A DNA stretch of 64,000 nt from Streptomyces tagetis (GTDB lineage: Bacteria > Actinomycetota > Actinomycetes > Streptomycetales > Streptomycetaceae): assembly GCF_018069565.1 (NCBI RefSeq), contig NZ_JAGPNL010000001.1, positions 806,001-870,000 on the forward strand, written 5' to 3'. Below are positions 9,301 through 16,070 of this stretch, in pieces (position 1 is the stretch's first letter; the number at the start of each line of letters is the position of its first letter). The notes under the pieces were generated by a model. That model made no database searches. It worked only from the letters and a program-made list of their open reading frames with translations, and had not been told where the DNA came from. The position numbers and the translations under genes were made by a program.

Positions 9301-10234
9301 ACGGCTCTCCACCGTCCCCGCCCTGCGCCACGAGGACCGCGATGGCGAGGTCACCGTCCGGGGCAGGGACTTCGGCCTCACGCTCGACCGGCGCTCCGGC
9401 ACCTTCACCTCCTACGAGGCCCACGGCACCCGCCTGATCGACTCCGGTCCGGTGCCCAACTTCTGGCGGGCGCCCACCGACAACGACAAGGGCACCGGCC
9501 AGCACACCCGCAACCAGACCTGGCGCGACGCCGGCGCCCGCCGCACCGTCACCGACGTCACCGTGCGCAGGCTGGGCGACCGGGCCGTCGAGATCGCCGT
9601 CGCGGGCACCCTGCCCACCCGGGTCGCCTCCGCGTACACCACGACGTACACCGTCTTCGGCAACGGCGAGATCAAGGTCGACCACACCCTCCACCCCGGC
9701 GCCCCCGACCTGCCCTACCTCCCCGAGGTCGGCTCGATCCTCCTCCTGCCGCGGAGCCTGGACCGACTGCACTACCACGGGCGCGGCCCCGAGGAGAACC
9801 ACTGGGACCGCAACACCGGCACCGACGTCGGCCTGTACTCCGGCACCGTCGCCGAACAGTGGACCCCCTACATCCGCCCGCAGGAGAACGGCAACAAGAC
9901 CGACGTGCGCTGGGCCGCCCTCACCGGCCGCGACGGCGTCGGGCTCCTCGTCAGCGGCGAACCCCTCCTGGAGGTCAACGCCTCCTTCTTCACCCCGGAG
10001 GACCTCTCCGCGGGCGTCCGCCACGACTACCAGCTCACCCCCCGCGACCAGGTCGTGCTGCGGCTCAACCACCGCCAGATGGGCGTCGGCGGCGACAACA
10101 GCTGGGGCGCCCCCACCCACGACGAGTACAAGCTCTTCGCCGGCCGCGACTACGCCTACACCTACCGGCTCCGCCCGGTCACCGACGTCGCCAAGGCCCT
10201 GTCCGCCTCCCGCCGCCCCACGGCGACGACGTAG
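6317..10234 (+). CDS. secreted GH2 beta-galactosidase with inserted LamG-like domain
   Basis: 1305 residues; ATG 6317 is chosen because GGAAGG lies 9 bases upstream and a Tat signal follows directly (SRRRLLEGGAAVFGALALSAS). GTG 6275 would add 14 residues. Domain order: GH2 sugar-binding jelly roll (YRLSLDGTWKFAHADRPED), immunoglobulin-like domain, TIM barrel with acid/base Glu ~521 in SLGNEAG and nucleophile Glu ~585 in MIEYSHAMGN. A ~160-residue concanavalin-like LamG insert follows (~650-815, SLTLEAWVTPG ... LTLYVDGTVRATRAT), then the C-terminal beta-galactosidase small-chain domains (FWRAPTDND, GRGPEENHWDR). It should hydrolyse beta-galactosides outside the cell. The insert probably binds polysaccharide. 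Monocistronic between two strong hairpins. Confidence 0.93.
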   Translation: MPHSPVSPHDPAPAPRPRPLVSRRRLLEGGAAVFGALALSASTVQARSAGRRADAALAPEWNDFGVHSVGTEPPHTTLMPYADLPQALAGDRTRSPYRLSLDGTWKFAHADRPEDRDPDFHRTGLDDSGWDTLPVPSVWQLHGHDLPVYLNITYPYWGANGLGEEPQPPAAPTRYNPVGQYRRTFTVPRDWSGRRTFLHFEGVKSAHYVWINGTLLGYDEDSYTPSEYDVTDHLRPGTNHIAVEVYRYADGDWLEDQDMIRLSGIFRSVYLYSTPPVRLRDFRLETPLDAAYRDAELKVTASLRAHGRPATGDYTVETQLYDAAGHAVWPRPLRQSADLAAAPAGQDVTVEGAKAVTAPRLWSAEHPHLYTAVLHLRDPAGTVIETLSHRVGFREFALKDGLMRINGRPVSLRGTNRHEMHPARGTALTRADMTEDIRLIKRMNMNSVRTSHYPGNPLWLELADEYGLYVVDETNLETHGIRDRFPGDHPDWSKACVDRARNMVHRDKNHASVVIWSLGNEAGGGSTFVAMHDWVRSYDKTRVIQYEGDDRPGISDIRSAMYETPQRVEQRAADTADTRPYVMIEYSHAMGNSNGNFREYWDVVRRHDVLQGGWVWDFADQSLHWPVPARTLLTETGPAGLRGEILAPGGSFDRERGLSGGTVFARDERLDLTGSLTLEAWVTPGVPGYHQPIIAKGDTQYALKQNHRTLEFFIYSGGQWITATWDVPDGWTGTEHHLAGVFDADAGTLTLYVDGTVRATRATTLRPSGNTAALSLATDADNQTREFTGTIRRARVYARALGAADLASDRRGPGDEGVRFWFDAETVRAARERPREKTFLAYGGDWRDNPNDGAFCADGILTADRRLTGKAAEITRVLQAVGASRTPGGGPGAVTLVNEYLFTSLREFAGSWRLVADGTAVGEGKLTRDQLDVAPLSRKDITLPVRLPARPAAGTEYFLELSFTLKESTPWAEAGHEIARHQLPLPSDAPAVTPVRLSTVPALRHEDRDGEVTVRGRDFGLTLDRRSGTFTSYEAHGTRLIDSGPVPNFWRAPTDNDKGTGQHTRNQTWRDAGARRTVTDVTVRRLGDRAVEIAVAGTLPTRVASAYTTTYTVFGNGEIKVDHTLHPGAPDLPYLPEVGSILLLPRSLDRLHYHGRGPEENHWDRNTGTDVGLYSGTVAEQWTPYIRPQENGNKTDVRWAALTGRDGVGLLVSGEPLLEVNASFFTPEDLSAGVRHDYQLTPRDQVVLRLNHRQMGVGGDNSWGAPTHDEYKLFAGRDYAYTYRLRPVTDVAKALSASRRPTATT

Positions 10235-10267
10235 CGGGCGGCCCGGCACGGGGGCGGGGCACCGGGG

Positions 10268-10296
10268 CCCGGCAACCCCGGGCTGGGGTTGCCGGG
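10268..10296. terminator. GC hairpin terminator after the beta-galactosidase gene
   Basis: Perfect 12-bp stem CCCGGCAACCCC / GGGGTTGCCGGG with the 5-base loop GGGCT, 34 bases after the stop codon. Confidence 0.8.
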
Positions 10297-10307
10297 GGAC
10301 CGGGCCT

Positions 10308-10339
10308 GCGGGAATCCGACGTCCGTGTCGGATTCCCGC
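10308..10339. promoter_or_regulatory. 32-base perfect palindrome upstream of the Ada/AlkA gene
   Basis: GCGGGAATCCGAC / GTCGGATTCCCGC with a 6-base centre (gtccgt). It lies only 11 bases after the terminator hairpin and ends 36 bases before the ATG of the repair gene, just above where a -35 box would be. It could be an operator, for instance for the encoded AraC/Ada protein itself, or a second terminator hairpin. Confidence 0.55.
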
Positions 10340-10375
10340 CAGCCCCGGCCCCCGGCCGTCCCGCATGCTGGACCC

Positions 10376-11908
10376 ATGCCGATGGGGATGCACACCGACA
10401 CCGAGCGCTGCGTACGCGCCGTCCAGTCGAAGGACACGCGGTTCGACGGCTGGTTCTTCACCGCCGTCCTGACCACGCGTATCTACTGCCGCCCCAGTTG
10501 CCCGGCCGTCCCGCCCAGACCGGGCAACATGACCTTCTACCCGAGCGCCGCCGCCTGCCGCCAGGCCGGATTCCGCGCCTGCCGCCGCTGCCGACCCGAC
10601 TCCAGCCCCGGCTCGCCCGAGTGGAACCACCGCGCCGACCTCACCGCCCGCGCCATGCGGCTGATCGCCGACGGCACCGTCGACCGCGAGGGCGTCCCCG
10701 GACTCGCCGCCCGGCTCGGCTACAGCACCCGGCAGATCGAACGCCGGCTCCTCGCCGAGGTCGGCGCCGGGCCCCTCGCCCTCGCCCGCGCCCAGCGCGC
10801 CCAGACCGCCCGCCTGCTCATCGAGACGACCCCGATGCCGATGGCGGACGTGGCCTTCGCCGCCGGCTTCTCCTCCGTACGCACCTTCAACGACACGGTC
10901 CGCGAGGTGTTCGCCCTCAGCCCCGGCGAACTGCGCGCCCGCGCGCCCCGCACCCGCGCCGACCGCACCACGGGCCCCGGGGCCCCCACCGCCCCCGCCA
11001 CCGCAGGCACCCTCTCCCTGCGGCTCCCCTTCCGCGCCCCGCTCCACCCCGACAACCTCTTCGGCCACCTCGCCGCCACCGCCGTACCCGGCGTCGAGGA
11101 GTGGCGCGACGGCGCCTACCGCCGCACCCTGCGCCTCCCGTACGGCCACGGCATCGTGGCCCTCGCCCCGCGCGCCGGGCACATCGCCTGCCGCCTCACC
11201 CTCGCCGACCCGCGCGACCTCACCGTCGCCATCAGCCGCTGCCGCCGCCTGCTCGACCTGGACGCCGACCCGGCCGCCGTCGACGACCTGCTGCGCGCCG
11301 ACCCGCTGCTCGCCCCACTGGTCGACGCGGCGCCGGGACGACGCGTGCCGCGCACCGTCGACGAGGCCGAGTTCGCCGTGCGCGCCGTCCTCGGCCAGCA
11401 GGTCTCCACCGCCGCCGCCCGCACCCACGCCGCCCGCCTGGTCACCGCCCACGGCGAGCCGGTCGACGACCCCGAGGGCGGGCTGAGCCGCCTCTTCCCC
11501 GCCACCGAGGCCCTCGCGGCGCTCGACCCGGAGCGACTGGCCCTGCCCCGCGCGCGCCGGGCCACCCTGACCACCCTCGTCGCCCGCCTCGCCGACGGCA
11601 CCCTGACCCTCGGCGCCGGCAGCGACTGGGCGCCGACCCGGGAGCGGCTGCTCGCCCTGCCCGGCTTCGGCCCCTGGACGGCCGGCGTCATCGCCATGCG
11701 CGCCCTCGGCGACCCGGACGCCTTCCTCCCCACCGACCTCGGCGTCCGCCGCGCCGCCCGTAACCTGGGCCTGCCCGCCACCCCGGCCGCGCTCACCGCG
11801 CACGCCGCGGCCTGGCGGCCCTGGCGGGCGTACGCGGTCCAGTACCTGTGGGCGACCGACAGCCACCCGATCAACCACCTCCCCGACCGAGGACGGACCC
11901 CGGCATGA
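10376..11908 (+). CDS. Ada N-domain / AraC HTH / AlkA 3-methyladenine DNA glycosylase fusion
   Basis: 510-residue adaptive-response protein. Residues 1-80 form the Ada zinc domain with Cys38, Cys42, Cys69 and Cys72, the same numbering as E. coli Ada, so Cys38 is the expected methylphosphotriester acceptor. Residues ~85-185 are an AraC-type double helix-turn-helix (LAARLGYSTRQIERRLLAEVG, MADVAFAAGFSSVRTFNDTVREVFA). The rest is AlkA: an N-terminal beta domain, then the helix-hairpin-helix LLALPGFGPWTAGVIAM and the catalytic Asp in LPTDLGVRRA. It excises alkylated bases and probably senses methyl damage to activate itself and ogt. No Shine-Dalgarno is seen; CATGCT lies 6 bases before ATG, suggesting a leaderless mRNA. 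Its stop overlaps the ogt start (ATGA). Confidence 0.95.
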   Translation: MPMGMHTDTERCVRAVQSKDTRFDGWFFTAVLTTRIYCRPSCPAVPPRPGNMTFYPSAAACRQAGFRACRRCRPDSSPGSPEWNHRADLTARAMRLIADGTVDREGVPGLAARLGYSTRQIERRLLAEVGAGPLALARAQRAQTARLLIETTPMPMADVAFAAGFSSVRTFNDTVREVFALSPGELRARAPRTRADRTTGPGAPTAPATAGTLSLRLPFRAPLHPDNLFGHLAATAVPGVEEWRDGAYRRTLRLPYGHGIVALAPRAGHIACRLTLADPRDLTVAISRCRRLLDLDADPAAVDDLLRADPLLAPLVDAAPGRRVPRTVDEAEFAVRAVLGQQVSTAAARTHAARLVTAHGEPVDDPEGGLSRLFPATEALAALDPERLALPRARRATLTTLVARLADGTLTLGAGSDWAPTRERLLALPGFGPWTAGVIAMRALGDPDAFLPTDLGVRRAARNLGLPATPAALTAHAAAWRPWRAYAVQYLWATDSHPINHLPDRGRTPA

Positions 11909-12393
11909 AGCAGCACACCGTCACCGACAGCCCCTGCGGCCCGCTCACCCTCGTCGCCGAGGACGGCGTCCTGTGCGGCCTGTACATGAGCGACCAGCGC
12001 CACCGCCCGCCCGAGGAGAGCTTCGGCACCCCCGACGACGCCCCCTTCGCCGAGGCCAAGCGGCAACTGGCCGCCTACTTCGCGGGCGAGCTGCGCGAGT
12101 TCACGCTCGAACTGCGCCTGCGCGGCACCGCGTTCCAGCGCTCCGTCTGGGAGCGGCTGCGCGCCATCCCGTACGGCGAGACCCGCACCTACGGACAGCT
12201 CGCCGCCGACCTCGGCGCCCCCACCGCCTCCCGCGCCGTCGGCCTCGCCAACGGACGCAACCCGGTCGGCATCGTCATCCCCTGCCACCGCGTCGTCGGC
12301 GCCAACGGCGCCCTGACCGGCTACGGCGGCGGCCTCCCCCGCAAACGCCACCTGCTCGCCCTCGAACAGGCCGCGCCGCAGGCCCTCTTCTGA
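11905..12393 (+). CDS. ogt: methylated-DNA--protein-cysteine methyltransferase
   Basis: 162 residues. It transfers the methyl group of O6-methylguanine to its own cysteine in a suicide reaction. The active site is VIPCHRV with Cys127, preceded by the helix-turn-helix arginine-finger region (TAFQRSVWERLRAIPYGETRTYGQLA, SRAVGLANGRNP). Length and motifs match Ogt/AGT. ATG 11905 overlaps the stop of the Ada/AlkA gene by four bases, so the two are translationally coupled and form a two-gene alkylation-repair operon. It converges on the minus-strand operon that ends at 12412, with only 18 bases between. Confidence 0.95.
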   Translation: MKQHTVTDSPCGPLTLVAEDGVLCGLYMSDQRHRPPEESFGTPDDAPFAEAKRQLAAYFAGELREFTLELRLRGTAFQRSVWERLRAIPYGETRTYGQLAADLGAPTASRAVGLANGRNPVGIVIPCHRVVGANGALTGYGGGLPRKRHLLALEQAAPQALF

Positions 12394-12411
12394 CCACCCC
12401 GGGGCGGCCGC

Positions 12412-12723
12412 CTACCCGCCCACGGCCCACCGCACCCCGGCGGCCACCCCGGCCACCAGCGCCGGACCGGTCCACCACCAGCGCACGACCCGCCGCACCG
12501 ACGGCACCGCCCACAGCACCACCGCCGCCCCGGCGGCCCCGACGGCGAGCACGCACGACAGGACGATCCCCGCGTACGCGTCGTCGTCCCAGGTCCCGGA
12601 AGGCCGGATGGTCCACGCCGTCCAGCAGAAGTACGCGGCGACGACCGTGAGCAGACCGAGCGGCACCGCGAACACCACCCGCAGCCAGGCCCGGTCGTCG
12701 TCGACGGGAGAGTGATGAGCCAT
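12412..12723 (-). CDS. small membrane protein, last gene of the type VII-like operon
   Basis: 103 residues with three hydrophobic segments: VVFAVPLGLLTVVAAYFCW, GIVLSCVLAVGAAGAAVVLW and a C-terminal GPALVAGVAAGV. I do not recognise the family. Its ATG shares one base with the stop of the upstream gene (TGATG), so it is coupled to the lysozyme-like protein. A role as membrane partner or immunity-type protein for that product is possible but is inference from position only. Confidence 0.75.
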   Translation of the reverse strand: MAHHSPVDDDRAWLRVVFAVPLGLLTVVAAYFCWTAWTIRPSGTWDDDAYAGIVLSCVLAVGAAGAAVVLWAVPSVRRVVRWWWTGPALVAGVAAGVRWAVGG

Positions 12724-14111
12724 CAGCGCAGTGCGCTCCTTGCCTCGTCGAGATTGTTCATGAAGCCACGGCCGTAAGCCTGGGCGTCGTCCGTCTGCCA
12801 AGAGGGGCCGCCGTTGTACCGGGCGGCGAGTTCGCCGTACTGGGCCGGTGTCATCTCCTTGGCCGGAACGTCGGCGAACTCGCTCTCCGCCTTGAGCTGG
12901 GCCAGGTACTCGGAGGCGATGAAGATGTTCTGCGCGGGGTCCTGGAGAGCGTCCTCCACCACGTTGCGCTGTTGCTCGGTGAGGTGGGCGGGGTCGTAGC
13001 CGAGAACCTCGGCGCCACGGCGCACCTGGATGGCGATGGGGCCCATGGAGGTGTTGTCGGGGTCCCCGCCCAGACGCCACGGCAGGCTCTCCGGCGCGAT
13101 GGGGCTCAGCGGGGAGTCCGCCTGTTCGCGGAGGGTGTCGGTGATGTCGTCCAGGATGCCGGGCTGTCCGCCGATCTCCTGCCAGGCGATACCGGCGACC
13201 ATGTCCGGCGGCAGGCCCGCGTTGCGCGCGGCCGACTCGATGATCTCCTTGTTCGCGGTGATCCATTCGGCGCGCTCCCGGGCGTTGCCGGGAGGGCTCC
13301 AGTAACTGTCCCTGGCGTCGGGCAGGCTCGCGACGCGGAGCCGGATGTCGCGGAGCGTGGGGGAGACGATGTCGTCCCCGGCCGCGGGGTAGTAGTCCTG
13401 CTTCGGTCCGCTGCCGGGCAGCCGTGTCAGCGGGTTGTCCCTCGCCTCGGCCGCCTCTCGGCGCAACTCGCCGATCGCGGAGACGATGTCGACGCGGTCG
13501 ATGAAGCCCATGCGGAAGTCGGGTAACAGGTCGTACGCCTGCTTGAGCTGATGGACGCAGATCTCGCGTGCCTCGCGCTCGACGGTCCCGGCCAGGTGGA
13601 AATCGCCGCCGGCGGCGTCGTGCAGCCGGTCGGCCTCGTCGCGGATGTCGTCGACGTCCATGGTGAGTTCGGCCAGGAAGTCCAGGACGCCGGTGGTGGC
13701 CCGCATGTCCTCCCACTGGCGCATCGGTTCGGCCTGCTGGGCCGCGCGGGTGATCGCCGTGCCCTTGGTGAGGATCAGCTTCGAGAGGGCTTGCTCGTTC
13801 GCCTTGCCGTTGGCGTAGTGGGCCTTGGCGGTCGCCAGCGCGAACGCGTAGTCACGCAGGGCGCCGGCGGCCTTGCCGTACCCCTCGGCGAGTTCGGCGA
13901 CGAGTTTGCGGCTTTCCGCGAGCCGGGCCTCGTAGTGCCGGCTGCCCTCGCTCTTCCACCGGGTGTGTCTCTCGGCCCGCTCGGCCGAGGGGGCGATCTC
14001 CGTGAGCATGTCGTGCAGGCGGGTGAACTCGTCCGCGTTCCGTTCGACGAGCGAGGAGTTGCAGCTCTCCAGGAACTCGACGTCCTCGCGGTGGCTCAGG
14101 CCACTGCTCAT
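12723..14111 (-). CDS. putative type VII-secreted protein with C-terminal lysozyme-like domain
   Basis: 462 residues, no classical signal peptide. Residues 1-~230 are long amphipathic helices (for example RLHDMLTEIAPSAERAERHTRWKSEGSRHYEARL), as in the N-terminal parts of actinobacterial type VII effectors. Residues ~270-462 look like a transglycosylase/lysozyme fold: GLPPDMVAGIAWQEIGGQ with a candidate catalytic Glu, TSMGPIAIQV (the G-P-x-x-I block), DPAQNIFIASEYLAQL and YGELAARYNGG. These blocks match the order seen in SLT-type lytic transglycosylases, so peptidoglycan cleavage is the best guess. It overlaps the upstream gene by ATGA and the downstream gene by one base. Its base composition is less GC-rich than that of the neighbours. 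Confidence 0.7.
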   Translation of the reverse strand: MSSGLSHREDVEFLESCNSSLVERNADEFTRLHDMLTEIAPSAERAERHTRWKSEGSRHYEARLAESRKLVAELAEGYGKAAGALRDYAFALATAKAHYANGKANEQALSKLILTKGTAITRAAQQAEPMRQWEDMRATTGVLDFLAELTMDVDDIRDEADRLHDAAGGDFHLAGTVEREAREICVHQLKQAYDLLPDFRMGFIDRVDIVSAIGELRREAAEARDNPLTRLPGSGPKQDYYPAAGDDIVSPTLRDIRLRVASLPDARDSYWSPPGNARERAEWITANKEIIESAARNAGLPPDMVAGIAWQEIGGQPGILDDITDTLREQADSPLSPIAPESLPWRLGGDPDNTSMGPIAIQVRRGAEVLGYDPAHLTEQQRNVVEDALQDPAQNIFIASEYLAQLKAESEFADVPAKEMTPAQYGELAARYNGGPSWQTDDAQAYGRGFMNNLDEARSALR

Positions 14112-14557
14112 CGCGCCTCCGGAGCCACGTACTGCCCGTAGCGCAGGATGTTGTCGAGGAAGTGCCGGGCCGTGTCGCCGTCGACCTCCACGAAGCCGCC
14201 GCCGGCGGTGCGCAAGCGGGTGGAGAGCGCCGCGAACAGGGCGACCGCGTCGAGGTACTGGTCGTCGGCGAAGGTGGCGAAACGCGCCACCTGCCGGGCC
14301 ACTTCCTCATGTGCCCGGGGCAGCCTCGCCATGGTGGTGAGTTCGGCGTCGGGCCGGCCCTCGTGCAGAAACCCGGCGATCTCGATCAGCAGGTTCGCGT
14401 TGCCGTTGATCGAGGTGGCGTTGGCCACCAGGCTTCCGGCGGCCGGTGCGCCCGTGTCGCCGCTCGCCTCCGGCGGCAGGTGATCGATCTGTGTGGCCGT
14501 CGGCTGCCGTGCCAGCGCGTCGGCCTTGAGTTGAGCCCATTCCTCTGCGAAAGACAA
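14108..14557 (-). CDS. small helical protein, first gene of the type VII-like operon
   Basis: 149 residues from TTG 14557, chosen because AAGGGGGAA lies five bases upstream and because the resulting SFAEEWAQLKADA start resembles other streptomycete proteins of this type. An ATG at 14611 would add 18 residues. It has no signal peptide or membrane segment. The middle (NANLLIEIAGFL ... HEEVARQVARFATFADDQYLDAVALFAALSTRL) is predicted helical, like a WXG100-type hairpin, but has no WXG motif. It precedes and overlaps the lysozyme-like gene (ATGA), so it may be its secretion partner or chaperone. Function unknown. Confidence 0.7.
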   Translation of the reverse strand: MSFAEEWAQLKADALARQPTATQIDHLPPEASGDTGAPAAGSLVANATSINGNANLLIEIAGFLHEGRPDAELTTMARLPRAHEEVARQVARFATFADDQYLDAVALFAALSTRLRTAGGGFVEVDGDTARHFLDNILRYGQYVAPEAR

Positions 14558-14648
14558 CCCGTTCCCCCTTGATCGGATGCCTGTTCTCCCTTGGAAGGTC
14601 GGTTCCATCATCCCATCGGACGCCCTGTGACGTCTCGCTCTCGCGCCG

Positions 14649-15380
14649 TCACCCGCCCCCGGCCAGCCGGCGCAGGAGGGCGGGCAGGGCGGTGCCGAGA
14701 GGCTCGCGGATCACCTCGTCGGCGATGTCGTCGTACGGGGTCGGTTCGGCGTTGACGATGATCAGGCGGGCCCCGTGGCCGGCGGCGACGCCCGCGAGAC
14801 CGGCGGCGGGGTCGACCTGGAGGCTGGTGCCGGCCGCGACGAACACCTCGCACGCCTTGCTGATGGCGAGGGCCTGCCCCAGCACCTCGTGGTCGAGGGA
14901 CTCGCCGAACATCACGGTGGCCGACTTCAGGATGCCGCCGCACCGCTCGCACGGCGGGTCGTCCTCGCCGGCCTCGACCCGGGCGAGGGCGTCCTCCATC
15001 GGCCCGCGCGCCCCGCACCGCGTGCACACGACAGCGCGCACGCTGCCGTGCAGCTCCAGCACCTTCCGCTCGGGCATCCCGGCGCGCTGGTGCAGCCCGT
15101 CCACGTTCTGCGTGATCACCCGGACCGGCACCCCGGCCCGTTCCAGCTCGGCCACGGCCCGGTGGGCGGCGTTCGGCTCGGCCCGCAGGGCGAGGTTGCG
15201 CCGCCGCATCCGCCAGGACCGGCGCCGGATCTCGGGGTCGCCCATGTAGAACTCGTACGTCACGAGCTTCTCGGCCTCGGGGTCCCTGCGCCACAGTCCG
15301 TCGGGTCCGCGGTAGTCGGGAATGCCGGAGTCGGTCGAGACACCGGCCCCGGTGAGGAGCGCGACGAGGGGCCTGTTCAT
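14649..15380 (-). CDS. Sir2-family NAD-dependent protein deacylase
   Basis: 243 residues. It removes acyl groups from lysine using NAD+. Visible motifs: GAGVSTDSGIPDYRG (NAD binding, from residue 11), TQNVDGLHQRAG (from 90), catalytic His111 in ELHGS, structural zinc cysteines 119, 122, 144 and 147, and GTSLQVDPAAGL. The Tyr/Arg pair diagnostic of class III desuccinylases is not in the usual place, so class cannot be fixed by eye. ATG 15380 has no Shine-Dalgarno; TACCCT lies 7 bases upstream, consistent with a leaderless transcript. Confidence 0.93.
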   Translation of the reverse strand: MNRPLVALLTGAGVSTDSGIPDYRGPDGLWRRDPEAEKLVTYEFYMGDPEIRRRSWRMRRRNLALRAEPNAAHRAVAELERAGVPVRVITQNVDGLHQRAGMPERKVLELHGSVRAVVCTRCGARGPMEDALARVEAGEDDPPCERCGGILKSATVMFGESLDHEVLGQALAISKACEVFVAAGTSLQVDPAAGLAGVAAGHGARLIIVNAEPTPYDDIADEVIREPLGTALPALLRRLAGGG

Positions 15381-15422
15381 GGGGCCGAGGGTAGGTCGCC
15401 GGGGGCCCAGGGGCGAGCGATT

Positions 15423-15926
15423 TCAGGGGCGGTCGTGCACGACGCGCCGGCCGTTCTCCAGTTCGGCGGTTCCGGTGCCGTCGGCGAGGACGTCCAGGGC
15501 GGCCAGCACCCGGCGGCACAGGGCGTCGGGCAGGAGGCGGGGGACCTCCGCGCGCTCCACCAGCCGCCAGGAGAGCAGCTCCTCCTCCTGGAGCCGGATC
15601 GCGCCGAACCGCTCCTCGTCGAGCACGCCGCCGTCGTACACGTACGCCACGATCGGCGGCCGGCCCTCGCCGGGCACCCAGTCCACCGCGAGCAGCCGGC
15701 CGAGCGGCAGGTCGAGGCCGATCTCCTCCGCGGTCTCGCGCCGGGCGGCCTGGCGCGGTGTCTCCCCGTCGTCGGACTCGACGGTGCCGCCGGGCAGCGT
15801 CCACCCGTCGCGGTAGTTCGGCTCGACGAGCAGGACCCGGCCGTCGGCGTGGCGGAAGAGGGCGGCGGCGCCGGCGAGGACGCGGGGGAGGCCGGCGATG
15901 TAGGCCGTGTAGTCGGCAGTGCTCAT
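15423..15926 (-). CDS. Nudix hydrolase
   Basis: 167 residues. The Nudix box reads GTVESDDGETPRQAARRETAEEIGL: the catalytic REx2EE core is intact, but the first Gly-to-Glu spacing is seven rather than the usual five residues. Fold and length suggest cleavage of nucleoside-diphosphate-X substrates; the specific substrate cannot be read. TACGCT lies exactly 6 bases before ATG and there is no Shine-Dalgarno, so a leaderless mRNA is likely. The gene is upstream of the sirtuin in the same direction, but each seems to have its own start signal. Confidence 0.9.
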   Translation of the reverse strand: MSTADYTAYIAGLPRVLAGAAALFRHADGRVLLVEPNYRDGWTLPGGTVESDDGETPRQAARRETAEEIGLDLPLGRLLAVDWVPGEGRPPIVAYVYDGGVLDEERFGAIRLQEEELLSWRLVERAEVPRLLPDALCRRVLAALDVLADGTGTAELENGRRVVHDRP

Positions 15927-16027
15927 CCGGGCAGCGTAGCCGGGCGGCGGGGCCGTACGGCTTCTCCGCTGTGGGCAGGGGCATGACGAGGCGGTGGGGG
16001 CGAGGTTAAGGTCGCTGCGGCGCGACT

Positions 16028-16046
16028 GCCTTGACATGCGCAAGGC
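16028..16046. promoter_or_regulatory. inverted repeat upstream of the glycerate kinase gene
   Basis: GCCTTG-N7-CAAGGC, perfect 6-bp arms, 24 bases before the GTG start. It contains TTGACA (16031-16036), but no good -10 follows at 17 bases. It could be an operator or a small hairpin. Confidence 0.35.
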
Positions 16047-16070
16047 TCGGACGAGCAAGGGGAGAGCAAG

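Noticed and set aside
6335..11878. Very long minus-strand open frame (over 1800 codons) opposite the beta-galactosidase and Ada/AlkA genes
   Set aside because: It is a GC-bias shadow: composition is Gly/Val/Glu-rich without motifs, and it spans two well-supported plus-strand genes and two terminator hairpins.
16031..16036. TTGACA as the -35 of the glycerate kinase promoter
   Set aside because: No -10 at 16-18 bases, and a start from it would leave no room for the ribosome site; it is more simply part of the inverted repeat.
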